A stretch of 39,567 nucleotides of DNA, taken from positions 1 to 39,567 of the forward strand of contig NZ_JADEXD010000048.1 in the NCBI RefSeq assembly GCF_015207285.1. Reading direction: 5' to 3'. The notes below the pieces were generated by a model that saw only the letters and a list, made by a program, of their open reading frames with translations, searched no databases and had not been told where the DNA came from. This DNA comes from Tychonema sp. LEGE 07203 (lineage in GTDB: Bacteria > Cyanobacteriota > Cyanobacteriia > Cyanobacteriales > Microcoleaceae). Shown one piece after another: positions 1 to 8,142 of this stretch; position 1 is the stretch's first letter, and every line of letters starts with the position of its first letter. A program made the position numbers and the translations under genes.

Positions 1-220
1 ATAAAATTGAGTTGATGTGGAACAGGCATCTTGCCTGTTATTGAATAAAATTGAGTTGATGTGGAACAGGCATCTTGCCTGTTATTGAATAAAATTGAGT
101 TGATGTGGAACAGGCATCTTGCCTGTTATTGAATAAAATTGAGTTGATGTGGAACAGGCATCTTGCCTGTTATTGAATAAAATTGAGTTGATGTGGAACA
201 GGCATCTTGCCTGTTATTGA
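1..220. repeat. Tandem array, five identical 44-bp units with an internal stem-loop
   Basis: Five head-to-tail copies with no visible difference; the array may continue beyond the left edge of the window. Each unit contains the perfect inverted repeat AACAGGCA-TCT-TGCCTGTT (8-bp arms, 3-nt loop). There are no unique spacers, so this is not CRISPR. The same 8-3-8 hairpin with compensatory changes occurs inside the glycosyltransferase gene at 8127-9359. Confidence 0.95.
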
Positions 221-282
221 GAATGGTGCAACATCTCAGTTAAATCCGTTACCCAATCTGTTGCCGAACTTCCCTCTACTAT

Positions 283-1899
283 ATGTTAAGAATAACCGAA
301 ATCAAACTTCCCTTAGATCATCCTGAAAGTGCGATCGCCGACAGCATTCTCAAAAAGCTGCAAATTCCCCCCGAAGAATTGCTCGGCTATGCCATCTTCA
401 AGCGCAGCTACGATGCTCGCAAAAAAGGGCAAATCCTCCTTGTTTATATTGTGGATGTAGAGACGGCACAGGAAAAGCAAGTTCTCGATCGCCTCAAAAA
501 AGATCCTCATGTCACGGTAACACCAGACATGAATTATCGCTATGTAGCCGCAGCACCGAGCAATTTGACGGTTCCCCGCCCCCTTGTGATCGGTACGGGG
601 CCGTGCGGGATGTTTGCAGGTCTGATGCTGGCACAAATGGGGTTTCGCCCGATCCTTTTAGAACGGGGCAAAGCAGTGCGCGATCGCACCGCTGACACCT
701 TTGGATTTTGGAAGAAAAAAGCAGAATTTAACCCAGAATCTAACGCTCAGTTTGGCGAAGGTGGCGCGGGTACTTTTTCCGACGGCAAACTCTACAGCCA
801 AGTTAAAGATCCTCAGCATTACGGGCGGAAGGTACTGACGGAACTTGTCAATGCTGGAGCTTCACCGGAAATATTATATATTAACAAACCGCATATTGGC
901 ACGTTTAAACTCGTAGGAATTGTCCAAAGTATGCGGGCAAAAATTGAATCGTTAGGCGGAGAAATTCGTTTTCAAACTCGTGTAGAAGATATCCATATCG
1001 AAAATGGCAAAGTGCAGGGAATTACCACCGCCAGCGGAGAATATATTGCTAGTAATTATATAGTTTTGGCGGTGGGACACAGCGCCCGCGATACTTTTGA
1101 AATGTTGTTTTCGCGTGGGGTTTATATCGAGGCTAAACCTTTTTCTATTGGTTTTCGGGTGGAACATCCCCAAACAATCATCGATCGCTGTCGTTTTGGC
1201 GATCGGGCGGCCCACAAACTTTTGGGTGCCGCCGATTACAAACTGGTTCACCACTGCCAAAACAATCGTTCTGTGTACAGTTTCTGTATGTGTCCCGGTG
1301 GTTTGGTGGTGGCCGCCGCGTCGGAACCGGGGCGACTTGTCACTAACGGAATGAGTCAATATTCTCGCAACGAACGCAATGCTAACAGCGGGATTGTGGT
1401 GGGTATCACGCCGGAAGATTATCCCGGTCATCCTTTGGCGGGAATTGAATTTCAGCGTCGCCTAGAAGAACGGGCATTTGAGTTAGGAGGAGGTACTTAC
1501 AACGCCCCTGGGCAGCTTGTGGGGGATTTTTTGGCGAATCGCCCTTCGACGGCGCTAGGAAGCGTGCAGCCTTCTTATACGCCGGGAGTTGTGATGACTG
1601 ATTTGAGCGAAAGTTTGCCGGATTTTGCGATCGCAGCCATCCGCGAAGCGCTTCCGGCTTTTGACAAACAGATTAAAGGATTTGCGATGGATGATGCGGT
1701 TTTAACTGGGGTGGAAACGCGCACTTCTTCGCCGATTCGGATTAAGCGCAGGGAAGATTATCAGAGTTTGAATACAGAAGGCCTTTATCCTGCTGGGGAA
1801 GGTGCGGGATATGCGGGTGGAATTCTGTCGGCGGGGATTGATGGAATTAAGGTGGCGGAGGCGGTTGCTTTGAGTATTTTGCGATCTTCAAATCACTAA
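283..1899 (+). CDS. FAD-dependent dehydrogenase (COG2509-type NAD(P)/FAD oxidoreductase)
   Basis: The 538-aa protein is a predicted soluble flavoprotein of the broadly conserved but uncharacterised COG2509 group; its substrate is not known to me. An N-terminal region of about 95 residues precedes the dinucleotide-binding Rossmann motif GTGPCG (residues 104-109), with the ribose-binding acidic residue at E127. A Gly-rich FGEGGAGTFSDGKL block (157-170) is typical of this family. A C-terminal FAD-contact segment (GLYPAGEGAGYAGG) lies near residue 502. No signal peptide or membrane segment is seen. The ATG at 283 has no clear Shine-Dalgarno sequence, but the conserved N-terminus begins there. It stands alone: the tandem array lies upstream and a repeat-rich gap downstream. 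Length matches the family, and the reading frame is intact. Confidence 0.9.
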   Translation: MLRITEIKLPLDHPESAIADSILKKLQIPPEELLGYAIFKRSYDARKKGQILLVYIVDVETAQEKQVLDRLKKDPHVTVTPDMNYRYVAAAPSNLTVPRPLVIGTGPCGMFAGLMLAQMGFRPILLERGKAVRDRTADTFGFWKKKAEFNPESNAQFGEGGAGTFSDGKLYSQVKDPQHYGRKVLTELVNAGASPEILYINKPHIGTFKLVGIVQSMRAKIESLGGEIRFQTRVEDIHIENGKVQGITTASGEYIASNYIVLAVGHSARDTFEMLFSRGVYIEAKPFSIGFRVEHPQTIIDRCRFGDRAAHKLLGAADYKLVHHCQNNRSVYSFCMCPGGLVVAAASEPGRLVTNGMSQYSRNERNANSGIVVGITPEDYPGHPLAGIEFQRRLEERAFELGGGTYNAPGQLVGDFLANRPSTALGSVQPSYTPGVVMTDLSESLPDFAIAAIREALPAFDKQIKGFAMDDAVLTGVETRTSSPIRIKRREDYQSLNTEGLYPAGEGAGYAGGILSAGIDGIKVAEAVALSILRSSNH

Positions 1900-1948
1900 A
1901 TTTGAGGCTGGATTTGAGGATTTTTAGATGATTTGAGGATAGCCGTCA

Positions 1949-1979
1949 GTTGATTCATACGCCAGAATCAGCAACGCCC
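1949..1979. repeat. 31-bp dispersed repeat, copy 1
   Basis: This copy, beginning GTTGATTCATACGCC, is identical to 2221-2251, which forms part of the 3' end of mtnD. A third, partial and inverted relative with GGCGTTGCTGA lies near 2138-2160. The 1900-2162 gap also has a GCAGAG-rich short repeat near 1990-2015 and no gene. Confidence 0.85.
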
Positions 1980-2162
1980 TTTTTTTTACCGCAGAGGGCG
2001 CAGAGAACGCAGAGAGAAGAGGGAACAGAGGTATTATGGTAATGTCAAATCCAGTACAATCAGCACGCTCGAATTTCTCTCCCCTTTCTCTGATTCCTCT
2101 GCGTTAAGAGCGGTTAGATATTTTAGATATTAAAACTGGCGTTGCTGAATACAAATATGAAT

Positions 2163-2786
2163 TCAAGATTTCCCAATTCGATCGGCCAAGTATGGTGAGC
2201 TTTGTAACATCAAGCAAAAAGTTGATTCATACGCCAGAATCAGCAACGCCCCCGATCGAATTTCCGTATCCGTGTATTCCGGTGTCCAGCCTTCTGTGGT
2301 GGTAAAATAGCGCACTGCTTTAATTTTCCGGGCCGCAGTCAAATAAAACCAGTGTTCTGTATTCGCCGGTACGTTGATAAATTCTTCTGGCTGCACTGTG
2401 AGTTCCACTTGGCTGCCGTCGGGCCGCACGAAGCCAAAAATGCCCTCGCCTGCTACGATATAGCGCACTTCATCGTCGGCGTGGATGTGGCACTTGTTGA
2501 ATTTCGACAGCACGGTGTCCAGGTTGGGAATGTCTGGGTGCAGTACGATTAAGTCTCGCGACTGATAGCCTGCGCTTTCCGACAACTGTTGAAAGTAGCC
2601 GTCGAGGGCTTGCAGCACTTGTTCTTTTTGATTGTCGTCAAGAGCATCTTTCGCTAGCAATTCCTGAATTTCTGGGTTGTCACCCACGGGCCAGCGGTTG
2701 AGTTGAATATTTAAGGGAGCGAGTTCGCGCGCAATTTCGCTTTGTTGAGTGTAGGTTGTACCGTCTTCGAGTTGCAGGATAGCCAT
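2163..2786 (-). CDS. mtnD: Acireductone dioxygenase with a repeat-derived C-terminus
   Basis: This is a cupin metalloenzyme of the methionine salvage pathway that oxidises acireductone to the 2-oxo acid precursor of methionine (Fe form). The metal ligands are all present: H100, H102 and E106 in HIHADDEVRY, and H145 in NTEHWF. The catalytic cupin is complete up to about residue 177 (WTPEYTDTEIR). Family members end close to this point, but here the frame runs through a copy of a 31-bp dispersed repeat (2221-2251) into intergenic-looking DNA. This adds about 30 residues (from GALLILAYES) that do not look like the family. The enzyme is probably still active, because no ligand is lost. It starts with ATG at 2786 and is divergent from the M48 protease gene. 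No other methionine-salvage gene lies in the window. Confidence 0.93.
   Translation of the reverse strand: MAILQLEDGTTYTQQSEIARELAPLNIQLNRWPVGDNPEIQELLAKDALDDNQKEQVLQALDGYFQQLSESAGYQSRDLIVLHPDIPNLDTVLSKFNKCHIHADDEVRYIVAGEGIFGFVRPDGSQVELTVQPEEFINVPANTEHWFYLTAARKIKAVRYFTTTEGWTPEYTDTEIRSGALLILAYESTFCLMLQSSPYLADRIGKS
2221..2251. repeat. 31-bp dispersed repeat, copy 2, inside the 3' end of mtnD
   Basis: Identical to 1949-1979. Read on the minus strand it encodes GALLILAYES in the mtnD frame and is immediately followed by non-conserved sequence, so it marks where the native C-terminus was replaced. Confidence 0.85.
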
Positions 2787-2897
2787 TTTTTCACGTTTTG
2801 ATTTTTGATTGACAGACCGCGAAAGATGTTTGTCGATCGCACCTGTAGCAGAATCACAATTTTAACGCTAATTTCTACAGGACTTGCAGGGGAGCCC

Positions 2898-2964
2898 AGA
2901 AACCGGGTTTTTTTACGCAATACTTTCGTTACACACCGTAAATTCGGTAAAAAACCCGGTTTCT
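2898..2964. repeat. Inverted repeat of the AAACCCGGTTT family between divergent genes
   Basis: The left arm 2898-2916 (AGAAACCGGGTTTTTTTAC) pairs with the right arm 2947-2964 (GTAAAAAACCCGGTTTCT), with one unpaired base and a 30-nt loop. It lies in the mtnD/M48 divergent intergenic region (2787-3092), which otherwise shows no gene. The in-frame extension of the downstream gene back to 2805 crosses this repeat, which argues against that longer start. Confidence 0.7.
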
Positions 2965-3092
2965 TTGTCGCAGTGCGTCCAGGACTGATGAACAGTTCAA
3001 TATTTGTCGCGATAATATTGATAAGTCGGTCGTCAGCTACCACCTCCGCGACCGGCAATCCCGAGTTCTTAAATGTAATTTTTGCAACAACC

Positions 3093-4058
3093 ATGCCTAC
3101 TTATACTGGAATTTCTAGCGAAGCTTTTCAGCATCCCCTCGATCGCCAAGCCGAGACAGCACTGCGTAGCGTACCTGGATTTGACTTAATTGCCAGCAAA
3201 TTTGTAGAATTTGTCTACGAACGACCGCAATTCGTTTACCTAATGGGAAATAGCATTCAAGTCGGCCCGCGCCAGTATGCCAGCATTTATCACATATTTC
3301 GGGAGTGCGTGCAGGATTTAGATATTTTTCCAGAACCGGGTTTGTTTGTTTCTCAAAATCCCGCCGTTAACAGCTACGCCCTAGGAAAAAACCAGCCTTA
3401 CATAGTGTTAAATACCGGGCTTTTAGATTTGTTAGACGAGGCCCAAATCAAGACAGTGCTGGCTCACGAGTTGGGACACATCAAATGCGGCCATCCAACT
3501 TTAAATCAAATGGCGATGTGGGCGATGAGCGTCGCATCGACTATTGGCGAGATGACTTTCGGGCTGGGAAATATGGTCGGCAGCGGTTTGATTTACGCTT
3601 TTTATGAGTGGCGGCGCAAGGCGGAATTGTCGGCGGATCGGGCGGCTTTGTTGGTGACAGATGATTTGAATGTCGTGATGAAGACGATGATGGAACTTGC
3701 GGGAGTTAGCAGTAAATATGCTGACCAATGCAGTTTGCAAGAGTTTATCCGCCAGTCTGACAATTATCAAGAGCTCGATCGGGACAATCTCAACCAAGTG
3801 TATAAATTTTTACTGTACAACGGCGGCCAAGGCGTGATGCTGAGTCACCCTTTCCCGGTGGAACGGCTGCGGTATTTGCGAGATTGGGCCACTTCCGAGG
3901 AATACCGCCAAATTAAGCTGGGAAACTACAAGCGGGCTGTGGCTGAGGGTGCGGTTGATGTCGAGTCACAAGCGCCTAACAGCGAGACGGAGGCTTTGCG
4001 CCGTCAGATTGAAGAATTGCAGCGGGAGATTGACAGACAAAAATCTCAGCGAAACTAA
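3093..4058 (+). CDS. M48 family zinc metallopeptidase
   Basis: The protein is 321 aa from the ATG at 3093. This start is preferred because the frame upstream crosses an AAACCCGGTTT repeat and has no family resemblance. The zinc motif HELGH lies at residues 125-129 (VLAHELGHIKCGH), and the third ligand is probably E178 in RRKAELSADRA. This is the arrangement of the Ste24/HtpX-like M48 clan. Moderately hydrophobic stretches around 141-171 follow the motif, suggesting peripheral or single-pass membrane association, but the multi-pass core of HtpX is missing. The C-terminus (about 290-321) is charged and probably coiled coil (EALRRQIEELQREIDRQ). The likely role is membrane or secreted protein quality control; the substrate is unknown. 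Confidence 0.88.
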   Translation: MPTYTGISSEAFQHPLDRQAETALRSVPGFDLIASKFVEFVYERPQFVYLMGNSIQVGPRQYASIYHIFRECVQDLDIFPEPGLFVSQNPAVNSYALGKNQPYIVLNTGLLDLLDEAQIKTVLAHELGHIKCGHPTLNQMAMWAMSVASTIGEMTFGLGNMVGSGLIYAFYEWRRKAELSADRAALLVTDDLNVVMKTMMELAGVSSKYADQCSLQEFIRQSDNYQELDRDNLNQVYKFLLYNGGQGVMLSHPFPVERLRYLRDWATSEEYRQIKLGNYKRAVAEGAVDVESQAPNSETEALRRQIEELQREIDRQKSQRN

Positions 4059-4120
4059 GTTTAAATTCCTCATCACCAGGCAGAGCCTAGGAACCAGCTA
4101 AGGGGGCGGGGTGTCCCACC

Positions 4121-4160
4121 GCCCATTGTGTACCGATTTACCGATTGGTACACAATGGGC
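4121..4160. repeat. 14-bp perfect inverted repeat downstream of the M48 gene
   Basis: The arms are GCCCATTGTGTACC (4121-4134) and GGTACACAATGGGC (4147-4160), with a 12-nt loop. There is no T-run, so it is a repeat or weak terminator rather than a clear intrinsic terminator. It resembles the hairpin at the right edge of the window in carrying a 'cccatcccac/gtgggatgggc'-like theme nearby. Confidence 0.6.
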
Positions 4161-4272
4161 ATCCTACAAGAGCCTAACTGAAAATTTACCGGATTTGGGC
4201 GAGAAAGTAGAGTAGAAGGAAGTTAAGCTGCGGATATCCCATCGGGTTAGATCCAAATTATATTTGAGTGGA

Positions 4273-4296
4273 GCCTCCCGATCGCGATCGGGAGGC
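4273..4296. repeat. 24-bp perfect palindrome with overlapping HIP1-like core
   Basis: GCCTCCCGATCG followed by CGATCGGGAGGC reads the same on both strands. It lies in the 4059-4408 gap, which holds no gene. It could be a regulator site or a short REP-like element; the sequence alone cannot decide. Confidence 0.6.
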
Positions 4297-4408
4297 ACTC
4301 GCAACTAATCTCCAATCTAAAAACTGTCCTCTTTTTTCGGAAATCTGTTTCTGAACAAGTGTAGTTTAAATCTAGAGAAGCTTATAACTCAATGGAGCTA
4401 AGAAAAAA

Positions 4409-4834
4409 ATGATTATTGATAAACCCATGAATACTCACAAACCAAATTCTAATTTTTTCGGTAATGTCGGAAAAGTGGCGATCGCCCTAACCGTGTTAGC
4501 CGCCGGCATGGCATTTACAAATCCTCCGAGAGACAAATACCTAACTTATGCTTCCGGCGTACTCCAAACCGAGTTGGAAAACACCGTGTGCAAGGATTCT
4601 CGCGTGCCTCAAGCGTTGAGCGGCGTTGCAGAGACGTTGATCGGCAGTTGCAAAAATTTGCTGACTTCGCAGCGGAATTCGATCGAACACTTGCTCGACA
4701 GCACAACAGAACGTCAAAACTTAGGGGTTGCCAGCATTTACACAACTCAACTGGGCAAAAAAAGCTATCAAAGCGTTGGAGCTTTCGGTAACTTTGTCAC
4801 CCTGCCACCTAGTTCTGAAAATGCTCAAAATTAG
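4409..4834 (+). CDS. DUF4359 domain protein, membrane-anchored or exported
   Basis: This 141-aa small protein is of the cyanobacterial DUF4359 type, with unknown function. An N-terminal hydrophobic segment at about residues 21-37 (VGKVAIALTVLAAGMAF) follows a polar, lysine-containing start and resembles a signal anchor. The rest should lie in the periplasm or lumen. Two cysteines (in TVCKDSR and GSCKNLL) could form a disulphide in the exported domain. The ATG at 4409 has GGAG about 12 nt upstream; an internal ATG at 4427 is a possible alternative. A hairpin terminator follows directly. No operon partner is evident. Confidence 0.75.
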   Translation: MIIDKPMNTHKPNSNFFGNVGKVAIALTVLAAGMAFTNPPRDKYLTYASGVLQTELENTVCKDSRVPQALSGVAETLIGSCKNLLTSQRNSIEHLLDSTTERQNLGVASIYTTQLGKKSYQSVGAFGNFVTLPPSSENAQN

Positions 4835-4859
4835 GATAAAATTAAGTTCAATTTTCCCC

Positions 4860-4887
4860 ACCGGGTTTTGTAGAAAGCCCGGTTTTT
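4860..4887 (+). terminator. Intrinsic terminator after the DUF4359 gene
   Basis: ACCGGG (4860-4865) pairs with CCCGGT (4878-4883), followed by a T-run. It is built from the AAACCCGGTTT repeat theme that recurs through the window. Confidence 0.65.
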
Positions 4888-4904
4888 GCTGGCGCAATTA
4901 TATG

Positions 4905-5019
4905 TATAGCGGTTATCAAGCGTGGTGAGGATAGCCTTATGCCCGGTTTGCCCGGTTTGGCCGGTTTGGCCGGTTTGGCCTATGCCACATAGTACCTCAT
5001 ATAAGAACTCGAAAGGCTA
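4905..5019 (-). repeat. TATAGC-ended dispersed element, copy A
   Basis: Conserved ends (TATAGCGGTT on one side, AGCCTTTCG/GAGGTAC on the other) surround a variable core of tandem GGCCGGTTT units. Its reverse complement lines up with the copies at 11394-11503, 12510-12622 and 24589-24725. It has no coding capacity, and the 4835-5176 gap contains nothing else recognisable apart from the terminator. Confidence 0.75.
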
Positions 5020-5176
5020 CAAGTAAGTTTAAATAAATTCCGAGACAACAAGCAGGTATTTTTAATCGGGCCCGCTATCAGCCACCAAATATTAAAATTT
5101 AATAAAAATAATAAATTGTCATGTCATTTTAGATTAAAATGAGCAAAATCAAGTTTTATGTTTTACAAATAAGCAG

Positions 5177-5743
5177 ATGGCAGTCCAATTAAGTAAGGGT
5201 GAAAGATTTAACATCTCTCAAGCAGCGCCGGATTTAAAAAAAATGGCGATCGCCCTCGGTTGGCAATTAACTGAGGCAGGACAAAACTACGAGATAGATG
5301 TGTCTGGGTTTATGCTAGGTTCTGACGGCAAAGTACCAAACGAAAAATATTTTATATTTTACAATAATCTGGTATCCTGTGACAACTCGGTACTGCAATT
5401 TATTCCCGACCAAAACAACCCAAACAAAGAGAATAAAACTATTTACGGCGTTATCTTAAAAAGAGTTAATCCTGAAATTGAAGAAATGACTTTTGCAGTC
5501 ACCATTCACGAAGCCGATCGAATTAAGGGCAACTTTAGTAATATTAAAAATGCTTTTATCAAAATTGTAAATTTAGATACAGGAAACGAACTTGTTAGAT
5601 ATGAATTAAAAGAGAATTTTTCGCGAGAGACTGCCGTAGAATTTGGGCGTTTGTATAGAAAGAATGGAGATTGGAGATTTCAGGCGGTAGGAGCAGGATA
5701 TCAGGCAGGATTGCAGAGTTTTGTTGACAAGTATTGCAGCTAA
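5177..5743 (+). CDS. TerD-family protein (stand-alone copy)
   Basis: The 188-aa protein consists of one TerD domain, the family of calcium-binding proteins associated with tellurite, phage and colicin stress phenotypes in ter operons. It starts MAVQLSKGERFNIS, the usual TerD beginning. The acidic DVSGFMLGSDGKV segment (about 41-53) and the later FYNN..SCDNS stretch correspond to the region where TerD binds calcium. It is a near-duplicate of the N-terminal 188 residues of the next gene, and the two leaders upstream of the start codons are similar too (ending TTTTACAAATAAGCA). No Shine-Dalgarno sequence is obvious at either start. No other ter genes (terA, terC, terZ) lie nearby, so a complete tellurite system is not supported. 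Confidence 0.85.
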   Translation: MAVQLSKGERFNISQAAPDLKKMAIALGWQLTEAGQNYEIDVSGFMLGSDGKVPNEKYFIFYNNLVSCDNSVLQFIPDQNNPNKENKTIYGVILKRVNPEIEEMTFAVTIHEADRIKGNFSNIKNAFIKIVNLDTGNELVRYELKENFSRETAVEFGRLYRKNGDWRFQAVGAGYQAGLQSFVDKYCS

Positions 5744-5933
5744 ATTCGCTCTGCGGGCATCTTACTTCTATAAGTAGCGCGTAAAACAATATGAGTGCGA
5801 TCGCAAACTGACATATTTTGAATCTAGCCTGCGATCGAAGGCTAATTATTAAATTATATTACAAATCAAGAGTTATGATGTCACTTTATATTAAGATGAG
5901 CCATATAAAATTTTTTGTTTTACAAATAAGCAA

Positions 5934-7904
5934 ATGGCAATCCAATTAAGTAAGGGTGAAAGATTTAACATATCTCAAGCAGCGCCGGATTTAAAAAAAA
6001 TGGCGATCGCCCTCGGTTGGCAATTAACTGAGACTGGACAAAACTACGAGATCGATGTTTCTGCTTTTATGCTAGGTTCTAACGGCAAAGTACCTAACGA
6101 TAAATATTTTATATTTTACAACAATCTGCAATCCTGCGACGGTTCGCTACTGCAATCGATTCCTGCAAAAAACAACCCAAGTCAAAAAAAACAGACTATG
6201 TACGGCTTGACATTAGAAAAAGTTAATCCTGAAATTGAGGAAATAACTTTTGCTGTCACCATTCACGAAGCAGATAAAATTAACGCAGATTTTAGTAATA
6301 TCGCAAATGCTTTTATCAAAATTTGCAATGTGGATACGGGAACCGAACTTGCTCGGTACAAATTAAAAGAGAATTTTTTGCGAGAGACTGCTGTAGAATT
6401 CGGGCGCTTGTACAGAAAGAATGGAGATTGGAGATTTCAGGCGGTAGGACAAGGATATCAGGCAGGATTGCAGAGTTTTGTTGACAAGTATTGTAGCGGA
6501 AATAGTAATAATATTGCTCCAATTACTAACGAGTTAGCACCGGAAATGGCAGCCGATGATTTGCAGTTGCCGGCTTGGGATTTGGAGGTGGAGTCAGAAG
6601 CGGCAGCTTCCGGGGAGACGGAAAGCCCGCCGCGATCGCAAATTAACAATCAAGTTAATTCCCGAAACCGCAAAATACCGCTAGCTTTAGCGGCAAGTTT
6701 AGGCGTTTTGGTGCTGGCGGCGGGTGCAGGAACGATCGCTTTTATGCGATCGGGAAATGAAACCCTGAAGCAATCAAAAATACTGGCAGTTGAAACGCAG
6801 AATACAGAAAAAGTAACCGATGTCAATCTGCTCAGAAGTTTCGACGGGCGACTTAAAACAACGATCGCCAATTTAGAAAAAATTCCTAACTTCCCCGGCT
6901 TTGGGTATCAACAAGCTAGAGCCGATTTGCTGAAACTGCGCCCGAGTTTGGTTGCTGTCGAGCAAAATTTACAGGCCGCAGAAAGTCTAGAAAAAGCTCA
7001 AAAATTGGCGTTGGAAGCTGCTGTGCTCGTGCAAAAACCGCCTCACCCAATAGAAGTTTGGCATCAGTCGCAAAGTAAATGGCAACAGGCGATCGGGCTT
7101 TTGGAAGCGATCGAATCGCGTACACCTATCTATAATTTAGCTCAAAATAAGTTATCTAATTACCGAGCAAATCGCGCTGTTATCCGTCAAAGAGTGGCGA
7201 TCGCTCAAAAAGCCACGAACTTCAGCAACCAAGGTTCTTTAAAAATTCAAAAAGGAGATGTTCCTGGGGCGATCGCCAATTTCACTCAGGCTTTAGGACT
7301 GAATCCCAACATACCCCAAGCTTATCTCGGATTGGGAATTGCGAGTTCACAACAGGGAAACAAGCAGCAGGCAATTTACAATTACGATCGAGCGCTGCAA
7401 TTTAATCCTAACCTGGCAGAAGCTTATTTTGGTCGAGGTCAAGCATATTATGAATTGGGAAATAACCAACAGGCGATCGGGAATTACCAACAAGCTATTC
7501 GCGTCAATCCTGATTATGGTTTGGCTTATTTGGAACGAGGCGCTATTCGCTGTATGCTGGGAACAAAATCGCAAGCCGTAGCAGATTTCGATCGAGCGGG
7601 CGAACTTTTTTCTAAGCAGGGAGACAACAATAATTACCAATTAGCAAAAAACTTTATTAATGAGTGTCAAGAACCTACTGCACAGGCTGTAATCTGCGAT
7701 TATCGCAGGAATATCGACTCCTTGGGCCGGCGCTGCGGTGGATCTGTTAATGTTCCGATTATAGTTAGAAAAAAACCCGCAGTCAGTGCCTCAAACTCTG
7801 ATTCTAGTGAGATTAAAAGCAATAGCAGCGTTGAAAAAATCTCGCCGGCAAATACTGATAGCAGCAGCACCAGAACTCGCAGCAGGAGAAAAAGTAAAAG
7901 GTAA
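5934..7904 (+). CDS. TerD-transmembrane-TPR fusion protein
   Basis: The 656-aa protein has this order: TerD domain (1-188, closely matching the preceding gene), an acidic linker (about 190-240), and a single membrane segment (about 248-271, PLALAASLGVLVLAAGAGTI) preceded by NSRNRK. An alpha-helical stretch (about 285-425) is followed by at least four TPR units (about 428-461, 462-495, 496-529, 530-563) with the usual G..A...Y..AL..NP pattern. The tail is Ser/Lys/Arg-rich and ends STRTRSRRKSKR. By the positive-inside rule TerD would be cytoplasmic and the TPRs on the other side of the membrane; this is inference. The gene arose by tandem duplication with its neighbour, and either the fusion was gained by this copy or the neighbour lost its tail. 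The specific function is unknown. Confidence 0.85.
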   Translation: MAIQLSKGERFNISQAAPDLKKMAIALGWQLTETGQNYEIDVSAFMLGSNGKVPNDKYFIFYNNLQSCDGSLLQSIPAKNNPSQKKQTMYGLTLEKVNPEIEEITFAVTIHEADKINADFSNIANAFIKICNVDTGTELARYKLKENFLRETAVEFGRLYRKNGDWRFQAVGQGYQAGLQSFVDKYCSGNSNNIAPITNELAPEMAADDLQLPAWDLEVESEAAASGETESPPRSQINNQVNSRNRKIPLALAASLGVLVLAAGAGTIAFMRSGNETLKQSKILAVETQNTEKVTDVNLLRSFDGRLKTTIANLEKIPNFPGFGYQQARADLLKLRPSLVAVEQNLQAAESLEKAQKLALEAAVLVQKPPHPIEVWHQSQSKWQQAIGLLEAIESRTPIYNLAQNKLSNYRANRAVIRQRVAIAQKATNFSNQGSLKIQKGDVPGAIANFTQALGLNPNIPQAYLGLGIASSQQGNKQQAIYNYDRALQFNPNLAEAYFGRGQAYYELGNNQQAIGNYQQAIRVNPDYGLAYLERGAIRCMLGTKSQAVADFDRAGELFSKQGDNNNYQLAKNFINECQEPTAQAVICDYRRNIDSLGRRCGGSVNVPIIVRKKPAVSASNSDSSEIKSNSSVEKISPANTDSSSTRTRSRRKSKR

Positions 7905-7965
7905 ACTGCTGTTGCATTAGTTAATATAGCAACCGCCAAGACGGTTAGGACGTTGTACCGAAAGC

Positions 7966-8142
7966 AGTTGCCAGTTGTCAGTTGCCAGTTGTCAGTTGGT
8001 AGGGGCGGTGCCCCCGTGCCCGCCCTCAGTTGTCAGTTGTCAGTTGCCAGTTGTTACCAATAACAAATAACAAATAACCAATAACCAATAACCAATAACC
8101 AATAACCAATAACCAATAACCAATAACTAATAACTAATAACT
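7966..8142. repeat. Heptamer (STRR) array overlapping the hpsP stop codon
   Basis: Runs of CAGTTGT/CAGTTGC and then CCAATAA/CTAATAA are interrupted at about 7998-8028 by a GGGGCGGTGCC...GCCCGCCC hairpin cassette. The last codons and the stop of the glycosyltransferase gene (8127-8142) are part of this array. Short tandemly repeated heptamers of this sort are well known in filamentous cyanobacteria. Confidence 0.85.

Noticed and set aside
1..220. Possible CRISPR array
   Set aside because: All 44 bp of each unit are identical; there are no variable spacers and no cas genes.
2805..3092. N-terminal extension of the M48 protease
   Set aside because: It crosses an AAACCCGGTTT inverted repeat and conserved sequence begins at the ATG at 3093.
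5177..7904. Complete tellurite-resistance operon
   Set aside because: Only TerD-type domains are present; no TerC, TerA, TerZ or TerB-like gene is nearby.
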